In this document: positions 25,361-33,837 of the stretch, in pieces
Layout: each line of letters begins with the position of its first letter
How positions within the stretch are numbered: position 1 is the stretch's first letter
DNA from: JAGOUY01 sp964562155
Lineage (GTDB): Bacteria; Patescibacteriota; Patescibacteriia; 2-12-FULL-60-25
Direction: 5' to 3'
Length of the DNA stretch: 64,000 nucleotides
Assembly (NCBI GenBank): GCA_964562155.1
Contig: CAZLRU010000003.1
Coordinates: 15,588-79,587, forward strand
Program-made: the position numbers and the translations under genes
The notes under the pieces: model-generated
Databases searched by the model: none
What the model was told of the DNA's origin: nothing
What the model saw: only the letters and a program-made list of their open reading frames with translations

Positions 25361-25960
25361 CTATCTTTGAGGCTTGCGAAAAACGTACTCAATCTGATCA
25401 AAGCCACCCACCCAATAACACCACAAGCGTGAACAGAGACCGGGGGAAAGATTGGCAAAAAAAGAAAAGACGGCGCTCAATCCTTTTAAGATCGTTACCT
25501 GCCAAGCCGGGATCACTAATTGATAGAGATCAAAACGAACCGCCCAATCGAGACGCATGCTCACGAGCTCAAATGGCGTCCCGTAGTAAAAAGCCGGGAG
25601 CGCCGGGTTAAAGTAACTTGGAAAGTTGATATCAAATCCATGTTTATGCTCCGCGTGGGTAAAGCCGCGTGAAGCATGAGGGACTCGAATATGCAGTACT
25701 CCGCCCGGTGCCAATAAAGCTCCACAGACGCGCATCGTCCCAAAAACGTCGTCTAGATGCTCGAGAACATGAAAGGCGCTGATACGTTCATAGTGACCCT
25801 GAGGCAGCTCTTCCAGGTTAGCGGGATTATTTAGATCAACCGGGTAATCTGCTTGGATATTTTGGCGAATATCGACGTTTAGCGCACCTTCAATAGGAAA
25901 ACTCCCGCACCCAAGATTTAGGTGTGTACGGGCGCGTAAGGAGGGTTCGAGTTCGGTCAT
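25361..25960 (-). CDS. Class I SAM-dependent methyltransferase
   Basis: 199 residues. Motif I is LNLGCGSFP; NVDIRQN marks the acidic strand, ISAFHVLEHLDD post-I, then LLAPGGVLHIRVPH. This is the small Methyltransf_11-like type found in glycan loci. The ATG overlaps the stop of the GT2 before it by four bases. Together they form the end of the first methyltransferase-GT2-AsnB-GT-2-epimerase block. Substrate probably a sugar hydroxyl or carboxyl; not shown. Confidence 0.85.
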   Translation of the reverse strand: MTELEPSLRARTHLNLGCGSFPIEGALNVDIRQNIQADYPVDLNNPANLEELPQGHYERISAFHVLEHLDDVFGTMRVCGALLAPGGVLHIRVPHASRGFTHAEHKHGFDINFPSYFNPALPAFYYGTPFELVSMRLDWAVRFDLYQLVIPAWQVTILKGLSAVFSFFANLSPGLCSRLWCYWVGGFDQIEYVFRKPQR

Positions 25961-26913
25961 ACGTTGATCGTTGTTTTAATGCTATGAACTTGTCGATCTT
26001 GGGTTTCGTAGTAGGTACGCATCAATACTTCTGCCAACAAGCCCGTCATAATAAGTTGAACACCAACGACCACAAACATCGCTCCCACAATCGGTAACGG
26101 AGTCTGCACAAAACTCTTTCCTCCAAATAATTTGAAGTAGATGGCAGCGAACTCAGACACAATACCCAGCACCACCGACAAGACTCCCACACCTCCAAAA
26201 ATATGCATGGGCTTATTGAAGTAGTTCGTGAGAAATTTCACCACTAGAAGATCAAGCAAGACTTTTGGGACACGTGATAATCCATATTTGGAAACACCGA
26301 ACTTCCGCGCTCGATGATGGGTCACCATTTCCGTCACGCGGCCACCCGACCAGGAAATATAGGCGGGAATAAACCGATGCATCTCGCCATAGAGAGCAAC
26401 TCCCTGAAGGTATGAGCGCTTGTAGGCTTTTAAACTGCACCCGTAGTCATGAAGGGATACACCGGTCGCCCGTGAAATCATCCAATTCGCCACATGTGAC
26501 GGGAGACGACGTAAAAAAAATCCATCTTGACGCTCTTTACGCCAACCAGAGACACAATCGTACCCTTCGCCAAGCTTCGTGAGGAAGTGCGGGATGTCAG
26601 CTGGGTCATTTTGGAGATCCGCATCCATAGGAACAATCACCTCTCCCTTTGCTACACGAATACCTGCCGACATAGCAGCCGTTTGTCCAAAATTACGAAC
26701 AAATACAATCACCTTCACCCGCTTATCTTGAGCGGCTGCCTGCGTAAGCAGCTCCGTCCCCCCATCTCTCGAGCCATCATCAACAAACAAGAACTCCCAG
26801 GTCAGATCTGATAACTGGTCAGCGATCATGCGAAGCTCTCGCAGGAGCTCGGGTAAGCTCTCGCGTTCGTTGTAGACGGGAATGACGATACTGACAGAAG
26901 AAAAGACAGACAT
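25957..26913 (-). CDS. GT2 polyprenyl-phosphate glycosyltransferase, ArnC-like
   Basis: 318 residues. GT-A motifs: IVIPVYNERESL, VDDGSRDGG, then MDADLQNDP and GWRKERQDGF. Two membrane helices at the C-terminus (about 235-260 and 270-295). This is the ArnC/GtrB layout, in which a sugar is moved from a nucleotide to undecaprenyl phosphate to make the donor for GT-C enzymes. It overlaps the methyltransferase by four bases and follows an AsnB gene. The C-terminal domain argues against a soluble chain-extending GT2. Confidence 0.9.
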   Translation of the reverse strand: MSVFSSVSIVIPVYNERESLPELLRELRMIADQLSDLTWEFLFVDDGSRDGGTELLTQAAAQDKRVKVIVFVRNFGQTAAMSAGIRVAKGEVIVPMDADLQNDPADIPHFLTKLGEGYDCVSGWRKERQDGFFLRRLPSHVANWMISRATGVSLHDYGCSLKAYKRSYLQGVALYGEMHRFIPAYISWSGGRVTEMVTHHRARKFGVSKYGLSRVPKVLLDLLVVKFLTNYFNKPMHIFGGVGVLSVVLGIVSEFAAIYFKLFGGKSFVQTPLPIVGAMFVVVGVQLIMTGLLAEVLMRTYYETQDRQVHSIKTTINV

Positions 26914-26948
26914 AGCGTTAAAATCCTAGATCAGACAAAATCTGAGCC

Positions 26949-28835
26949 CTATAAAGCAGGATGATGCCAGCGAGCATACCATAGCTGAAACAGAAGAAAA
27001 GCCCAAAGTTCTTTGCGACGATCAGGACGACCATGCTCGTGCTCTTTTATCCAACGACGAACCGTTTTTGCTTCAAACAACCCTTGTTTTAGCAAAAAAG
27101 CTGGATCCGCGTAGGCCTCTAGGCGGGACTTGAGCGGACCGAGTAGCCATGCGGCGGTCGGAACACCGAAGCCATGCTTGGGACGATTGAGGACAGGCGC
27201 CGGAATCACTCCATCGAGAAGCTCTCGAAACAGACGTTTACCTTTCCAGTCACCGAGTTTATACGCGTCAGGAATCGCAAAGGCAGCTTCAACCACTCGA
27301 TGATCAAGGAGAGGTGAACGACCCTCAATTCCAAACCACATAGTAGCTCGATCCACCTTCACCATTACCTCATCCATAAGAAAACTGCGTAAATATCCCC
27401 ATGACCACGCTTGCCACGGCGTCGCCCAGGAAGCGACGTCTTGCGCATGCATCATAAGCATCCGTTCAGCCGCTGAACTATCTACCTGCTCACGTATCCC
27501 GGGAGAAAAGAGTAGAGTCGCTTCGTTCCTTGTTACCGCTCCCCGCCAGGCCAGATCCCGCTTCCAGAGATCACCTTCTCCCAAGCCGCGAGCAGCGCGC
27601 TGAAGCTTAAATCCCGGACTGAAATAGCCGGCTCGTGCGGGCACGGACTCAGCCCCCTTTTTTATCACCCCCAATGAGGACCAGAGCTGCGGGTGCCGCA
27701 TGGCAAATGCATGCAGTGGAATATGTTGGTACCCGTAGAGTAATTCGTCACCCCCATCCCCTGCCAATGCGACCGTCAGATATTTTTTCGCAAATCGTGA
27801 AAGAAGGAGTTGCGGCAAGATCGCTGGATCAGCGAGAGGCTCATCGAGACACTCGACCGCTTCGTCGAGCATACTCAACGCATCCTTTTCTGACAGTTTG
27901 GCGATGTGATGCTCGAGACAGAGTGCCTGAGCCACGCCCTTGGCAGCCGCTGTTTCATCGTGTGATGGATCATCGAACCCGATCGTAAATGCTCGCAATC
28001 GCTGAGGTGATTGGCGTGCGGCCGAAGCCGCTATGATCGCCGAATCCAATCCTCCGGATAAAAACAACCCAAGCGGAACATCGGCCATGAGACGATCTTT
28101 AACGGCAGCGTCGATGGTGGAGCGCAACAAATCGACTGCGTCAGCCGAAGAAGTCACGCAGGGAAACGAGGTGGGATCAAGCCGCCAAAAGTTCGTTGGC
28201 GCACTCACTTTATCTGAAGATATCGTGATGTAACTTGCCGGAGGAAGCTTATGCACTCCTTTCCAAATACTCATTGGCGTAGGAATAGCATCAGTACGGA
28301 AGTAGGCCCCAAGCGCTTCAAGATTCAATTCTTTGCTCACCGCATTCGCCGCCATCAACGCTTTGAGCTCTGACGCAAACCAGAGCGTGCCCGCCTTCCG
28401 CGTGTAGTAAAGGGGCTTCTTTCCCATCCGATCACGAGCGAGGAGAAGTATTTTATTATTTACATCCCAAATCGCGATAGCAAACATGCCTTCCAATCGA
28501 GAAAAGACCTGTTCTCCCCACGCCGCATATCCATGCACGATCACCTCCGTATCTGAGCGCGTCGCAAATACATATCCAAGACTCCCCAACTCTTCCCGTA
28601 ACGATGGAAAATTATAGATTTCTCCATTTAACATGACCCAGATGGTCTGAGCTTGATTGGAGAGCGGCTGATGGCCATGCACTACATCAATAATACTCAA
28701 GCGGCGAAAGGCGAAACCAACTCCCTCTCCTTGATACATTCCTTCATCATCCGGACCACGACGAATAATCGCCTGCGCGGCTTGTTCGAGTTGCGCGCGC
28801 GTACCGAGTCCCGCATAGCCGGCAATACCACACAT
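26949..28835 (-). CDS. Asparagine synthase (glutamine-hydrolysing)-like amidotransferase, paralogue 1
   Basis: 628 residues. The nucleophile is Cys2 in MCGIAGY; the glutaminase domain fills about 1-190 with RRGPDD, LNGEIYN and GMFAIAIWD. The synthetase domain has the pyrophosphatase loop SGGLDS at 260-265 and GDGGDE. Both domains look functional. AsnB in a housekeeping role makes asparagine; inside surface-glycan loci similar proteins (as in WbpS-type genes) amidate uronic acids. Three copies in this window make the second role likely. Followed by GT2 and WecB-like genes in the same order as in the second block. Confidence 0.9.
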   Translation of the reverse strand: MCGIAGYAGLGTRAQLEQAAQAIIRRGPDDEGMYQGEGVGFAFRRLSIIDVVHGHQPLSNQAQTIWVMLNGEIYNFPSLREELGSLGYVFATRSDTEVIVHGYAAWGEQVFSRLEGMFAIAIWDVNNKILLLARDRMGKKPLYYTRKAGTLWFASELKALMAANAVSKELNLEALGAYFRTDAIPTPMSIWKGVHKLPPASYITISSDKVSAPTNFWRLDPTSFPCVTSSADAVDLLRSTIDAAVKDRLMADVPLGLFLSGGLDSAIIAASAARQSPQRLRAFTIGFDDPSHDETAAAKGVAQALCLEHHIAKLSEKDALSMLDEAVECLDEPLADPAILPQLLLSRFAKKYLTVALAGDGGDELLYGYQHIPLHAFAMRHPQLWSSLGVIKKGAESVPARAGYFSPGFKLQRAARGLGEGDLWKRDLAWRGAVTRNEATLLFSPGIREQVDSSAAERMLMMHAQDVASWATPWQAWSWGYLRSFLMDEVMVKVDRATMWFGIEGRSPLLDHRVVEAAFAIPDAYKLGDWKGKRLFRELLDGVIPAPVLNRPKHGFGVPTAAWLLGPLKSRLEAYADPAFLLKQGLFEAKTVRRWIKEHEHGRPDRRKELWAFLLFQLWYARWHHPAL

Positions 28836-28841
28836 AGAATA

Positions 28842-29681
28842 TTAGATAATTGATACTTGCTCACGGCGACGGTTTTGCCACCATGCTTTTGATTGAACGA
28901 TCATTACCGCCAACCGATACCAGAGCAAGATAAGCGTGTAAGGCAACGGCATTGCCACCCGTCGTTTTATAAACGCGCGACCGTAGGCACAGACAGCACG
29001 CAACGACTGACCCGTAAAAGAACGAATATTATAATAAAGAATCCAACGTAGAAGAAAAAACACACTGGAAGGAAACTGGGTTTGGGCTTCGATCGCGAGG
29101 TAGCGCCGAACTTTTTGAAAATAGAGATCGGGCGGAAGCCAAATAGAGGAGATCCCCTCATTATGAGGCACGACGCGGATAGCTGGCGGGACAATGAATC
29201 GTTCGTGCACTTTGCGCTCTACCAAACTCAATCCATCAGAGCGTCTAAAGACACGGATATATCGATCCGGGTAGGAGAATGCCTCCTGAACAAGGGGTCC
29301 CGTCGGCAAGCGCATAACCCGACAAAAACTATGCGCTTCCTGAGGAGTATTACGCTCGATAATGCCCCTAACCACCTGCAAGCACTCGGGTGTTGGCTCC
29401 TCATCCGCATCTAAGGTAAACACCCAGTCATATTTAGCCAACGACCATAAGCGTAAACGCATTGCGCGAAAATCTTGGATGCGTTGATTCGGTTCGTTTG
29501 TATCAAATTGGTTCTCCACCCGTACACCAAGAGATTGCGCCAATTCACGCGTACCATCCGTACTATTCCCATCCAGGATATAGACGTCTTCAAACTGCTC
29601 AAGCAGGGTAGGTAGTAACCGCTTAAGATCGGCGTAATTATTCAGCGTCAGTAGCGGCGCAGAACATCGGAGTTTGCTCAT
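28842..29681 (-). CDS. GT2 glycosyltransferase, WaaE-like
   Basis: 279 residues. N-terminal motif TLNNYADLKRLLPTL, then ILDGNSTDGTRELAQ and FTLDADEEPTPE, resembling the WaaE/KdtX-like branch of GT2. A basic C-terminal region (about 190-270) contains one hydrophobic stretch (FFLLRWILYYN) that may anchor it to the membrane. Start overlaps the WecB-like stop by four bases and the stop is six bases before the AsnB start. A chain-extending enzyme of the cytoplasmic face is the likely role. Confidence 0.85.
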   Translation of the reverse strand: MSKLRCSAPLLTLNNYADLKRLLPTLLEQFEDVYILDGNSTDGTRELAQSLGVRVENQFDTNEPNQRIQDFRAMRLRLWSLAKYDWVFTLDADEEPTPECLQVVRGIIERNTPQEAHSFCRVMRLPTGPLVQEAFSYPDRYIRVFRRSDGLSLVERKVHERFIVPPAIRVVPHNEGISSIWLPPDLYFQKVRRYLAIEAQTQFPSSVFFLLRWILYYNIRSFTGQSLRAVCAYGRAFIKRRVAMPLPYTLILLWYRLAVMIVQSKAWWQNRRREQVSII

Positions 29682-30772
29682 AGAGAGCTCGTCTTGCCTC
29701 GGTAAAGGATATCAATCACTTTTTGACTCGTCTGCCCATCCCCAAAAGGATTAGACCAGGTGCGAGACTTTTTCTTGGCAAGCTCCAGGCAAGTCATTAA
29801 TGTTTCCGCGTCTGGCTCCGGATGCAGTTCATTTGCACCAACACTCAAGGTTTCCGGACGCTCCGTGTTCGCGCGCAACGTCACACAGGGGACACGTAAA
29901 ATACAAGCTTCTTCTTGGAGACCACCCGAGTCAGTCAGGACCAGTTCCGCCGATGCTTGCAAGCGCAACAGATCAAGATAGCCAACGGGTTCGATAGCGG
30001 TAAACACATCTTTTTCCAAGATGATCCCCGCTTGATCGAGTTGAGACTTCGTCCGTGGATGAACAGGAAAGACGAGCTTCAATCCGTGCGCGCGACCCGC
30101 TTGCGCTAACGCCTGGGTCCACGCATGCAAACGCGCCGGCTCATCTACATTACTTGGACGATGCATCGTTAAGAGCGCGTAGGGTTGATTCGTGATCCCT
30201 AATCGTTCAGCAATATCACTTTTTTCGTAGGCAACTTTTGCATAATGAAGCGCCGCATCAACAATCGTGTTACCGACAACGCGCACCCCTTCATGCACAA
30301 TCCCCTCTTGTGCAAGACGCTCGCGTTGCAAATCCGTGGGACAAAAGAGCCACTTCGCCAACCGATCAGCCAAGACACGATTCGCCTCCTCAGGCATGGA
30401 CCAGTCATCGCTTCGCAACCCCGCTTCTAGATGCGCAACAGGAATCCCCATCTTGTAGGCGGTTAAAGCGCCCGCCAAAACGGAATTTGTATCCCCCTGC
30501 ACCAGCACAGCATCTGGCCGTATGTCTTTTAAAACCTCTTCCAAGCGCTGCATCATGAGACCTATTTGGCGAGCGGGAGCATGCGAACCTACATGGACAT
30601 GAGCTAACGGCGCGGGCAGGTTCAATTCTTGAAAAAAAATCTCGTCCAGTTCGGCTGTATAGTGTTGACCCGTATGAATGATCCCGATTGGCAAGCCACG
30701 CCGAAGCGCCTCCAGGATAATGGGGGCTGTTTTAATGATTTCCGGGCGGGTACCAAGGATAATAGCTAGCAT
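29678..30772 (-). CDS. wecB: UDP-N-acetylglucosamine 2-epimerase, non-hydrolysing, paralogue 1
   Basis: 364 residues, usual length. GTRPEIIK near the N-terminus, IHTGQHY, then VQGDTNSVLAGA and HLEAGLRS, and late TDSGGLQEE and TERPETL, are the family marks. The enzyme interconverts UDP-GlcNAc and UDP-ManNAc. It is the first gene of the block down to 25361. The promoter (TTGCAA, 17, TTAAAT) lies directly upstream and shares its palindromic -35 with the divergent operon. A second copy is at 43843-44913. The symbol is by family; a 2-epimerase for another UDP-sugar cannot be excluded. Confidence 0.92.
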   Translation of the reverse strand: MLAIILGTRPEIIKTAPIILEALRRGLPIGIIHTGQHYTAELDEIFFQELNLPAPLAHVHVGSHAPARQIGLMMQRLEEVLKDIRPDAVLVQGDTNSVLAGALTAYKMGIPVAHLEAGLRSDDWSMPEEANRVLADRLAKWLFCPTDLQRERLAQEGIVHEGVRVVGNTIVDAALHYAKVAYEKSDIAERLGITNQPYALLTMHRPSNVDEPARLHAWTQALAQAGRAHGLKLVFPVHPRTKSQLDQAGIILEKDVFTAIEPVGYLDLLRLQASAELVLTDSGGLQEEACILRVPCVTLRANTERPETLSVGANELHPEPDAETLMTCLELAKKKSRTWSNPFGDGQTSQKVIDILYRGKTSSL

Positions 30773-30784
30773 GTACTTTGGCTT

Positions 30785-30836
30785 ATTTAAGCAGCTTTTT
30801 TTGTCGCTTGCAACCTACGAATGACGATAATAGACT
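30785..30836. promoter_or_regulatory. Divergent promoters sharing one palindromic -35
   Basis: TTGCAA at 30808-30813 reads the same on both strands. On the minus strand it is followed after 17 bases by TTAAAT (30790-30785), toward the 2-epimerase. On the plus strand it is followed after 17 bases by TAGACT (30831-30836), toward the GMC operon. Both strands cannot be served at once. Motif evidence only. Confidence 0.4.
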
Positions 30837-30872
30837 TTCTTGTGTTCCTGTGTTTGAATTTTGTCAGTTGTT

Positions 30873-31298
30873 ATGCTTTTTCGTTCCCTCATCGCAGACA
30901 CCGCACGTGCTCTTTTTTTAGGTACAACACAGACTATCGCGCTACCATTTTATCACGAAACACAAGAAGCGGCCGCTGCATATACCGTCATGGAATGGGA
31001 ACAGATGCGACAACCCTATCAGAGCGCTTGCGTACTCGCCGCGCTTGCATTTCACGCTCATGGTTGGCTTTTATACCGTTGTTCCATATCTTCCTTAAAC
31101 GGTTTGCAGGTTCAACAACTTCTTCAGATTTGGCTACGATTTCCCTTGACTCCCCCGGGGGATTTTGTGCGTGCGATGACGATGTTTTCTTTTATGAGCC
31201 TGATGGACCAATCACAAACCTGGGAAGCGCTCTCATTACAAGGATATGAGAGGTATACGTATGCTTTACGTCTTTATCACGACTTGCTCGCGCTATGA
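30873..31298 (+). CDS. Small partner protein of the GMC oxidoreductase
   Basis: 141 residues from the ATG at 30873; a TTG at 30861 adds four. Helical, with no signal peptide. The end (about 100-140: AMTMFSFMSLMDQSQTW, then LQGYERY) recalls small subunits that pair with GMC-type dehydrogenases, but the match is weak. Its stop overlaps the GMC start as ATGA, so translation is coupled; this supports a complex or shared function. A frame-shifted N-terminal extension of the GMC gene is the alternative. Confidence 0.6.
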   Translation: MLFRSLIADTARALFLGTTQTIALPFYHETQEAAAAYTVMEWEQMRQPYQSACVLAALAFHAHGWLLYRCSISSLNGLQVQQLLQIWLRFPLTPPGDFVRAMTMFSFMSLMDQSQTWEALSLQGYERYTYALRLYHDLLAL

Positions 31299-32728
31299 AC
31301 GACACTGTTCGAACCTCTCTCATCACGTGCGCCGGCAATACAGAGTTCAGTACCCGTGAACTGATCGTTGGTAGTGGCGTAGGAGGTTCTTTATGTGCGG
31401 ATTGGTATAGCCGACAAAGAGAAGGGGTACTGGTCTTAGAAGAAGGTCCTGACAGCTCAGAGCTTCCGTCTCCGCCTACTCTCCTTGGCTGTATGCGTGG
31501 CATGTGGAGAGAGGGAGGAATTGTACCGATTGAAAGCAATGCGCGGTTCGTCTTTGCAGAAGGCAGAACCGTAGGAGGGGGGAGCATGGTAAACGCGGGG
31601 ATTCTTCATCGTCTTCCACCGGAAATTGCGACTGACTGGCAGACACGCTATCACCTAGCTAACTACGGAACAGAAGTGCTCGAGCCCTTCTTCTCACAAG
31701 CGGAAGCCGTGTGCGCCATCCCCCCATCCCCAACCCCCTCACCATCTCTTCAGGCGCAATTTTTTTGTGATGGAGCAAAAGCCCAGAGCTGGGAAACCGT
31801 TTCCCCTCTTACAACCATCGGCACTCAGCCAAATGGATTTATCAGCCGTCAGAGCATGCGAGCAACCTATCTCGCTCGAGCCTGCACGCAAGGCACACAG
31901 ATTCTCACCCGCTGCCGCGCTCAACGCATCATCATCCAACAAAACCGAGCCGTAGGCGTTATTGCAGAGCATGAACACCCCGATGGTACCAAACACTTGA
32001 TTACTATTCATTGTGAGCGATTAACCTTGGCCTGTGGCGCCTTACAAACTCCTCTCCTTCTACAACGTAGCGGGATCACTCGTCGCATCGGACAAACACT
32101 TCGCTTTCATCCAACACTGAGAATCACCGCTTCGTTCCCAACCGTTGTTAGGCCCTGGAACGATCTCATGTCCGCCATCCAAATCAAAGCCTTGGCTCCG
32201 GAGCTTTCGTTTGGCATGTCACTATCTTGGCCCGCTCATTTAGCCGCTTCTCTTACGCCTCAATGGCCTTATAGCCGGCCCCTTCTTGACCAACTCGAAC
32301 ATCTCGCCATGTATTACGTAGCGACTCCAAGTCACGGAACGGGACACATTCGCCCCTTTGGCCCCTCCTCGTATCGAGTAACATATCCACTGGGCGCACA
32401 GGATCTCTTCTGGTTAGAAAAAGGGTATCGTCATCTCGCGCGTCTCTTGACCTCAGCGGGAGCAATTCACCTCGCCGGATCTCTCCGCGGCAAAACAAAC
32501 ATAGAGCAACCCTTTAAAGCCAAAGACCTGTTTGCGATGTCTATTCATGCGTTTAGCTCCTGCCCCATGGGGGAAACGGATATGTGCCCAGTTGATTCCT
32601 ACGGAAAGTTAAAAGGGTTTACCAATATCACCATTCAGGATGCCAGCCTATTACCGGAAGCCCCAACGGTTAATCCCCAACTCACGGTCATGGCGACAGT
32701 TCTGCGTAATCTCACTCTCGGCAGCTAA
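31295..32728 (+). CDS. GMC-family FAD-dependent oxidoreductase
   Basis: 477 residues. The FAD Rossmann motif is LIVGSGVGGSL near residue 24, followed by EEGPDSSELPS and the GMC signature GRTVGGGSMVNAG. The active-site His is in SIHAFSSCPMGE and the later Asn in APTVNPQLT. GMC enzymes oxidise alcohols or sugars. In this locus, with an SDR eight bases downstream, an oxidise-then-reduce inversion of a sugar carbon is conceivable. That is inference. No signal peptide is seen, so it acts in the cytoplasm. Confidence 0.88.
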   Translation: MNDTVRTSLITCAGNTEFSTRELIVGSGVGGSLCADWYSRQREGVLVLEEGPDSSELPSPPTLLGCMRGMWREGGIVPIESNARFVFAEGRTVGGGSMVNAGILHRLPPEIATDWQTRYHLANYGTEVLEPFFSQAEAVCAIPPSPTPSPSLQAQFFCDGAKAQSWETVSPLTTIGTQPNGFISRQSMRATYLARACTQGTQILTRCRAQRIIIQQNRAVGVIAEHEHPDGTKHLITIHCERLTLACGALQTPLLLQRSGITRRIGQTLRFHPTLRITASFPTVVRPWNDLMSAIQIKALAPELSFGMSLSWPAHLAASLTPQWPYSRPLLDQLEHLAMYYVATPSHGTGHIRPFGPSSYRVTYPLGAQDLFWLEKGYRHLARLLTSAGAIHLAGSLRGKTNIEQPFKAKDLFAMSIHAFSSCPMGETDMCPVDSYGKLKGFTNITIQDASLLPEAPTVNPQLTVMATVLRNLTLGS

Positions 32729-32736
32729 CTTCACCT

Positions 32737-33822
32737 ATGCCCACTCCTTCTCAAGATCTTATCTTAACCGGTTTTCCCGGGTGGTTTGGTAGTCGATTCT
32801 TGGAGCTTTTTCTTCAGCGTCCCGAGGGGCTGTACACCTCTCTTCCATGGAAACGTGTGATCGCGCTCGTGGAGCCGGATCGACTGGAACAGGCAACTCA
32901 GCTTCTTAAGCGCTTCCCCCCTCAGAGCGAAGAGAGAACGATTGAGGTCATTCCTCTGGATTTATCAGATGAGCATGCGTGCTCCGCTCTTACCCTTGCG
33001 ACTACGCAGGGAGTGTTCGTACATGCAGCAGGTATCATCCACCCAAAGCGTACGGGGGATTTTTTTCGCATCAATACAAAGGGAACGGAACACTTTTTGG
33101 GAATCGCTCTACGCCATCACGCGCAGCGCATCGTGCACATATCCTCGAACAGCCCCTGTGGCAGCAATCCTACCGCCATACATCGCTTTACATCCGCTTC
33201 GCCCTATATTCCTTATATGGGGTACGGAAAAAGCAAGATGCTTGCCGAACAGCTCCTATCTCACTGGTCAGCCATCCATGCTATTCCCGCCACGATTTTA
33301 CGCCCATGCTGGTTTTTTGGTCCGCACCAACCAGAGCGGCAAGCGCGCTTCTTTCAGATGATTTTCAAAGGCATATTCCCTGTTCTTGGAAAAGGTCAGC
33401 ACGTTCGCTCACTGACCTTTGTTGATGACTTGGTGCAGGCGGCGGTGCGCGCCGCTCTCTCGGAAGCAAAAGGCGTCCATACCTACTGGATCGCATTGGA
33501 GCAGTCTCCGACCGCCCTCGAACTCGTGGAAACCGTGCGCACCGTTATGCGGGAGGAATTCTCTTTGCGGCCACATGAACGGACGATTTTTATCCCCTAT
33601 TTTCTCAGCACAATTGCCCGCTGGGCGGACGCGGCCCTACAGCGAGCTGGATTCTATCAACAAGAACTGCATGTAGTAGGCGAGCTTGGTTTATCCATTG
33701 CCTGCTCCGTTGAAGAAGCCAAGCGCGAGCTCGGTTTTCAACCAACGAAAGATTTACGCACGATTGTTCTTGCGTCTCTTACTTGGGCGCGAGCTCACAA
33801 CCAAGGTATTCATATCGACTAA
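32737..33822 (+). CDS. Extended SDR / NAD-dependent epimerase-like protein
   Basis: 361 residues. The nucleotide motif is modified to TGFPGWFGSRF; VFVHAAGIIHP and VHISSNSPCG follow, then YGKSK with the catalytic Tyr-Lys pair. RSLTFVDDLVQA is typical of substrate-bound SDRs. The first glycines differ from the usual GGAGFIG, as in 3-beta-hydroxysteroid and other extended SDRs. It is co-transcribed with the GMC gene (8-base gap) and with the membrane protein (15-base gap). Role with the GMC enzyme is inferred. Confidence 0.82.
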   Translation: MPTPSQDLILTGFPGWFGSRFLELFLQRPEGLYTSLPWKRVIALVEPDRLEQATQLLKRFPPQSEERTIEVIPLDLSDEHACSALTLATTQGVFVHAAGIIHPKRTGDFFRINTKGTEHFLGIALRHHAQRIVHISSNSPCGSNPTAIHRFTSASPYIPYMGYGKSKMLAEQLLSHWSAIHAIPATILRPCWFFGPHQPERQARFFQMIFKGIFPVLGKGQHVRSLTFVDDLVQAAVRAALSEAKGVHTYWIALEQSPTALELVETVRTVMREEFSLRPHERTIFIPYFLSTIARWADAALQRAGFYQQELHVVGELGLSIACSVEEAKRELGFQPTKDLRTIVLASLTWARAHNQGIHID

Positions 33823-33837
33823 ATAATACTTTATTTT

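Noticed and set aside
30821..31249. A 142-residue plus-strand frame overlapping the small GMC partner
   Set aside because: It ends before the GMC start, whereas the other frame is coupled to it as ATGA and has a normal helical composition.
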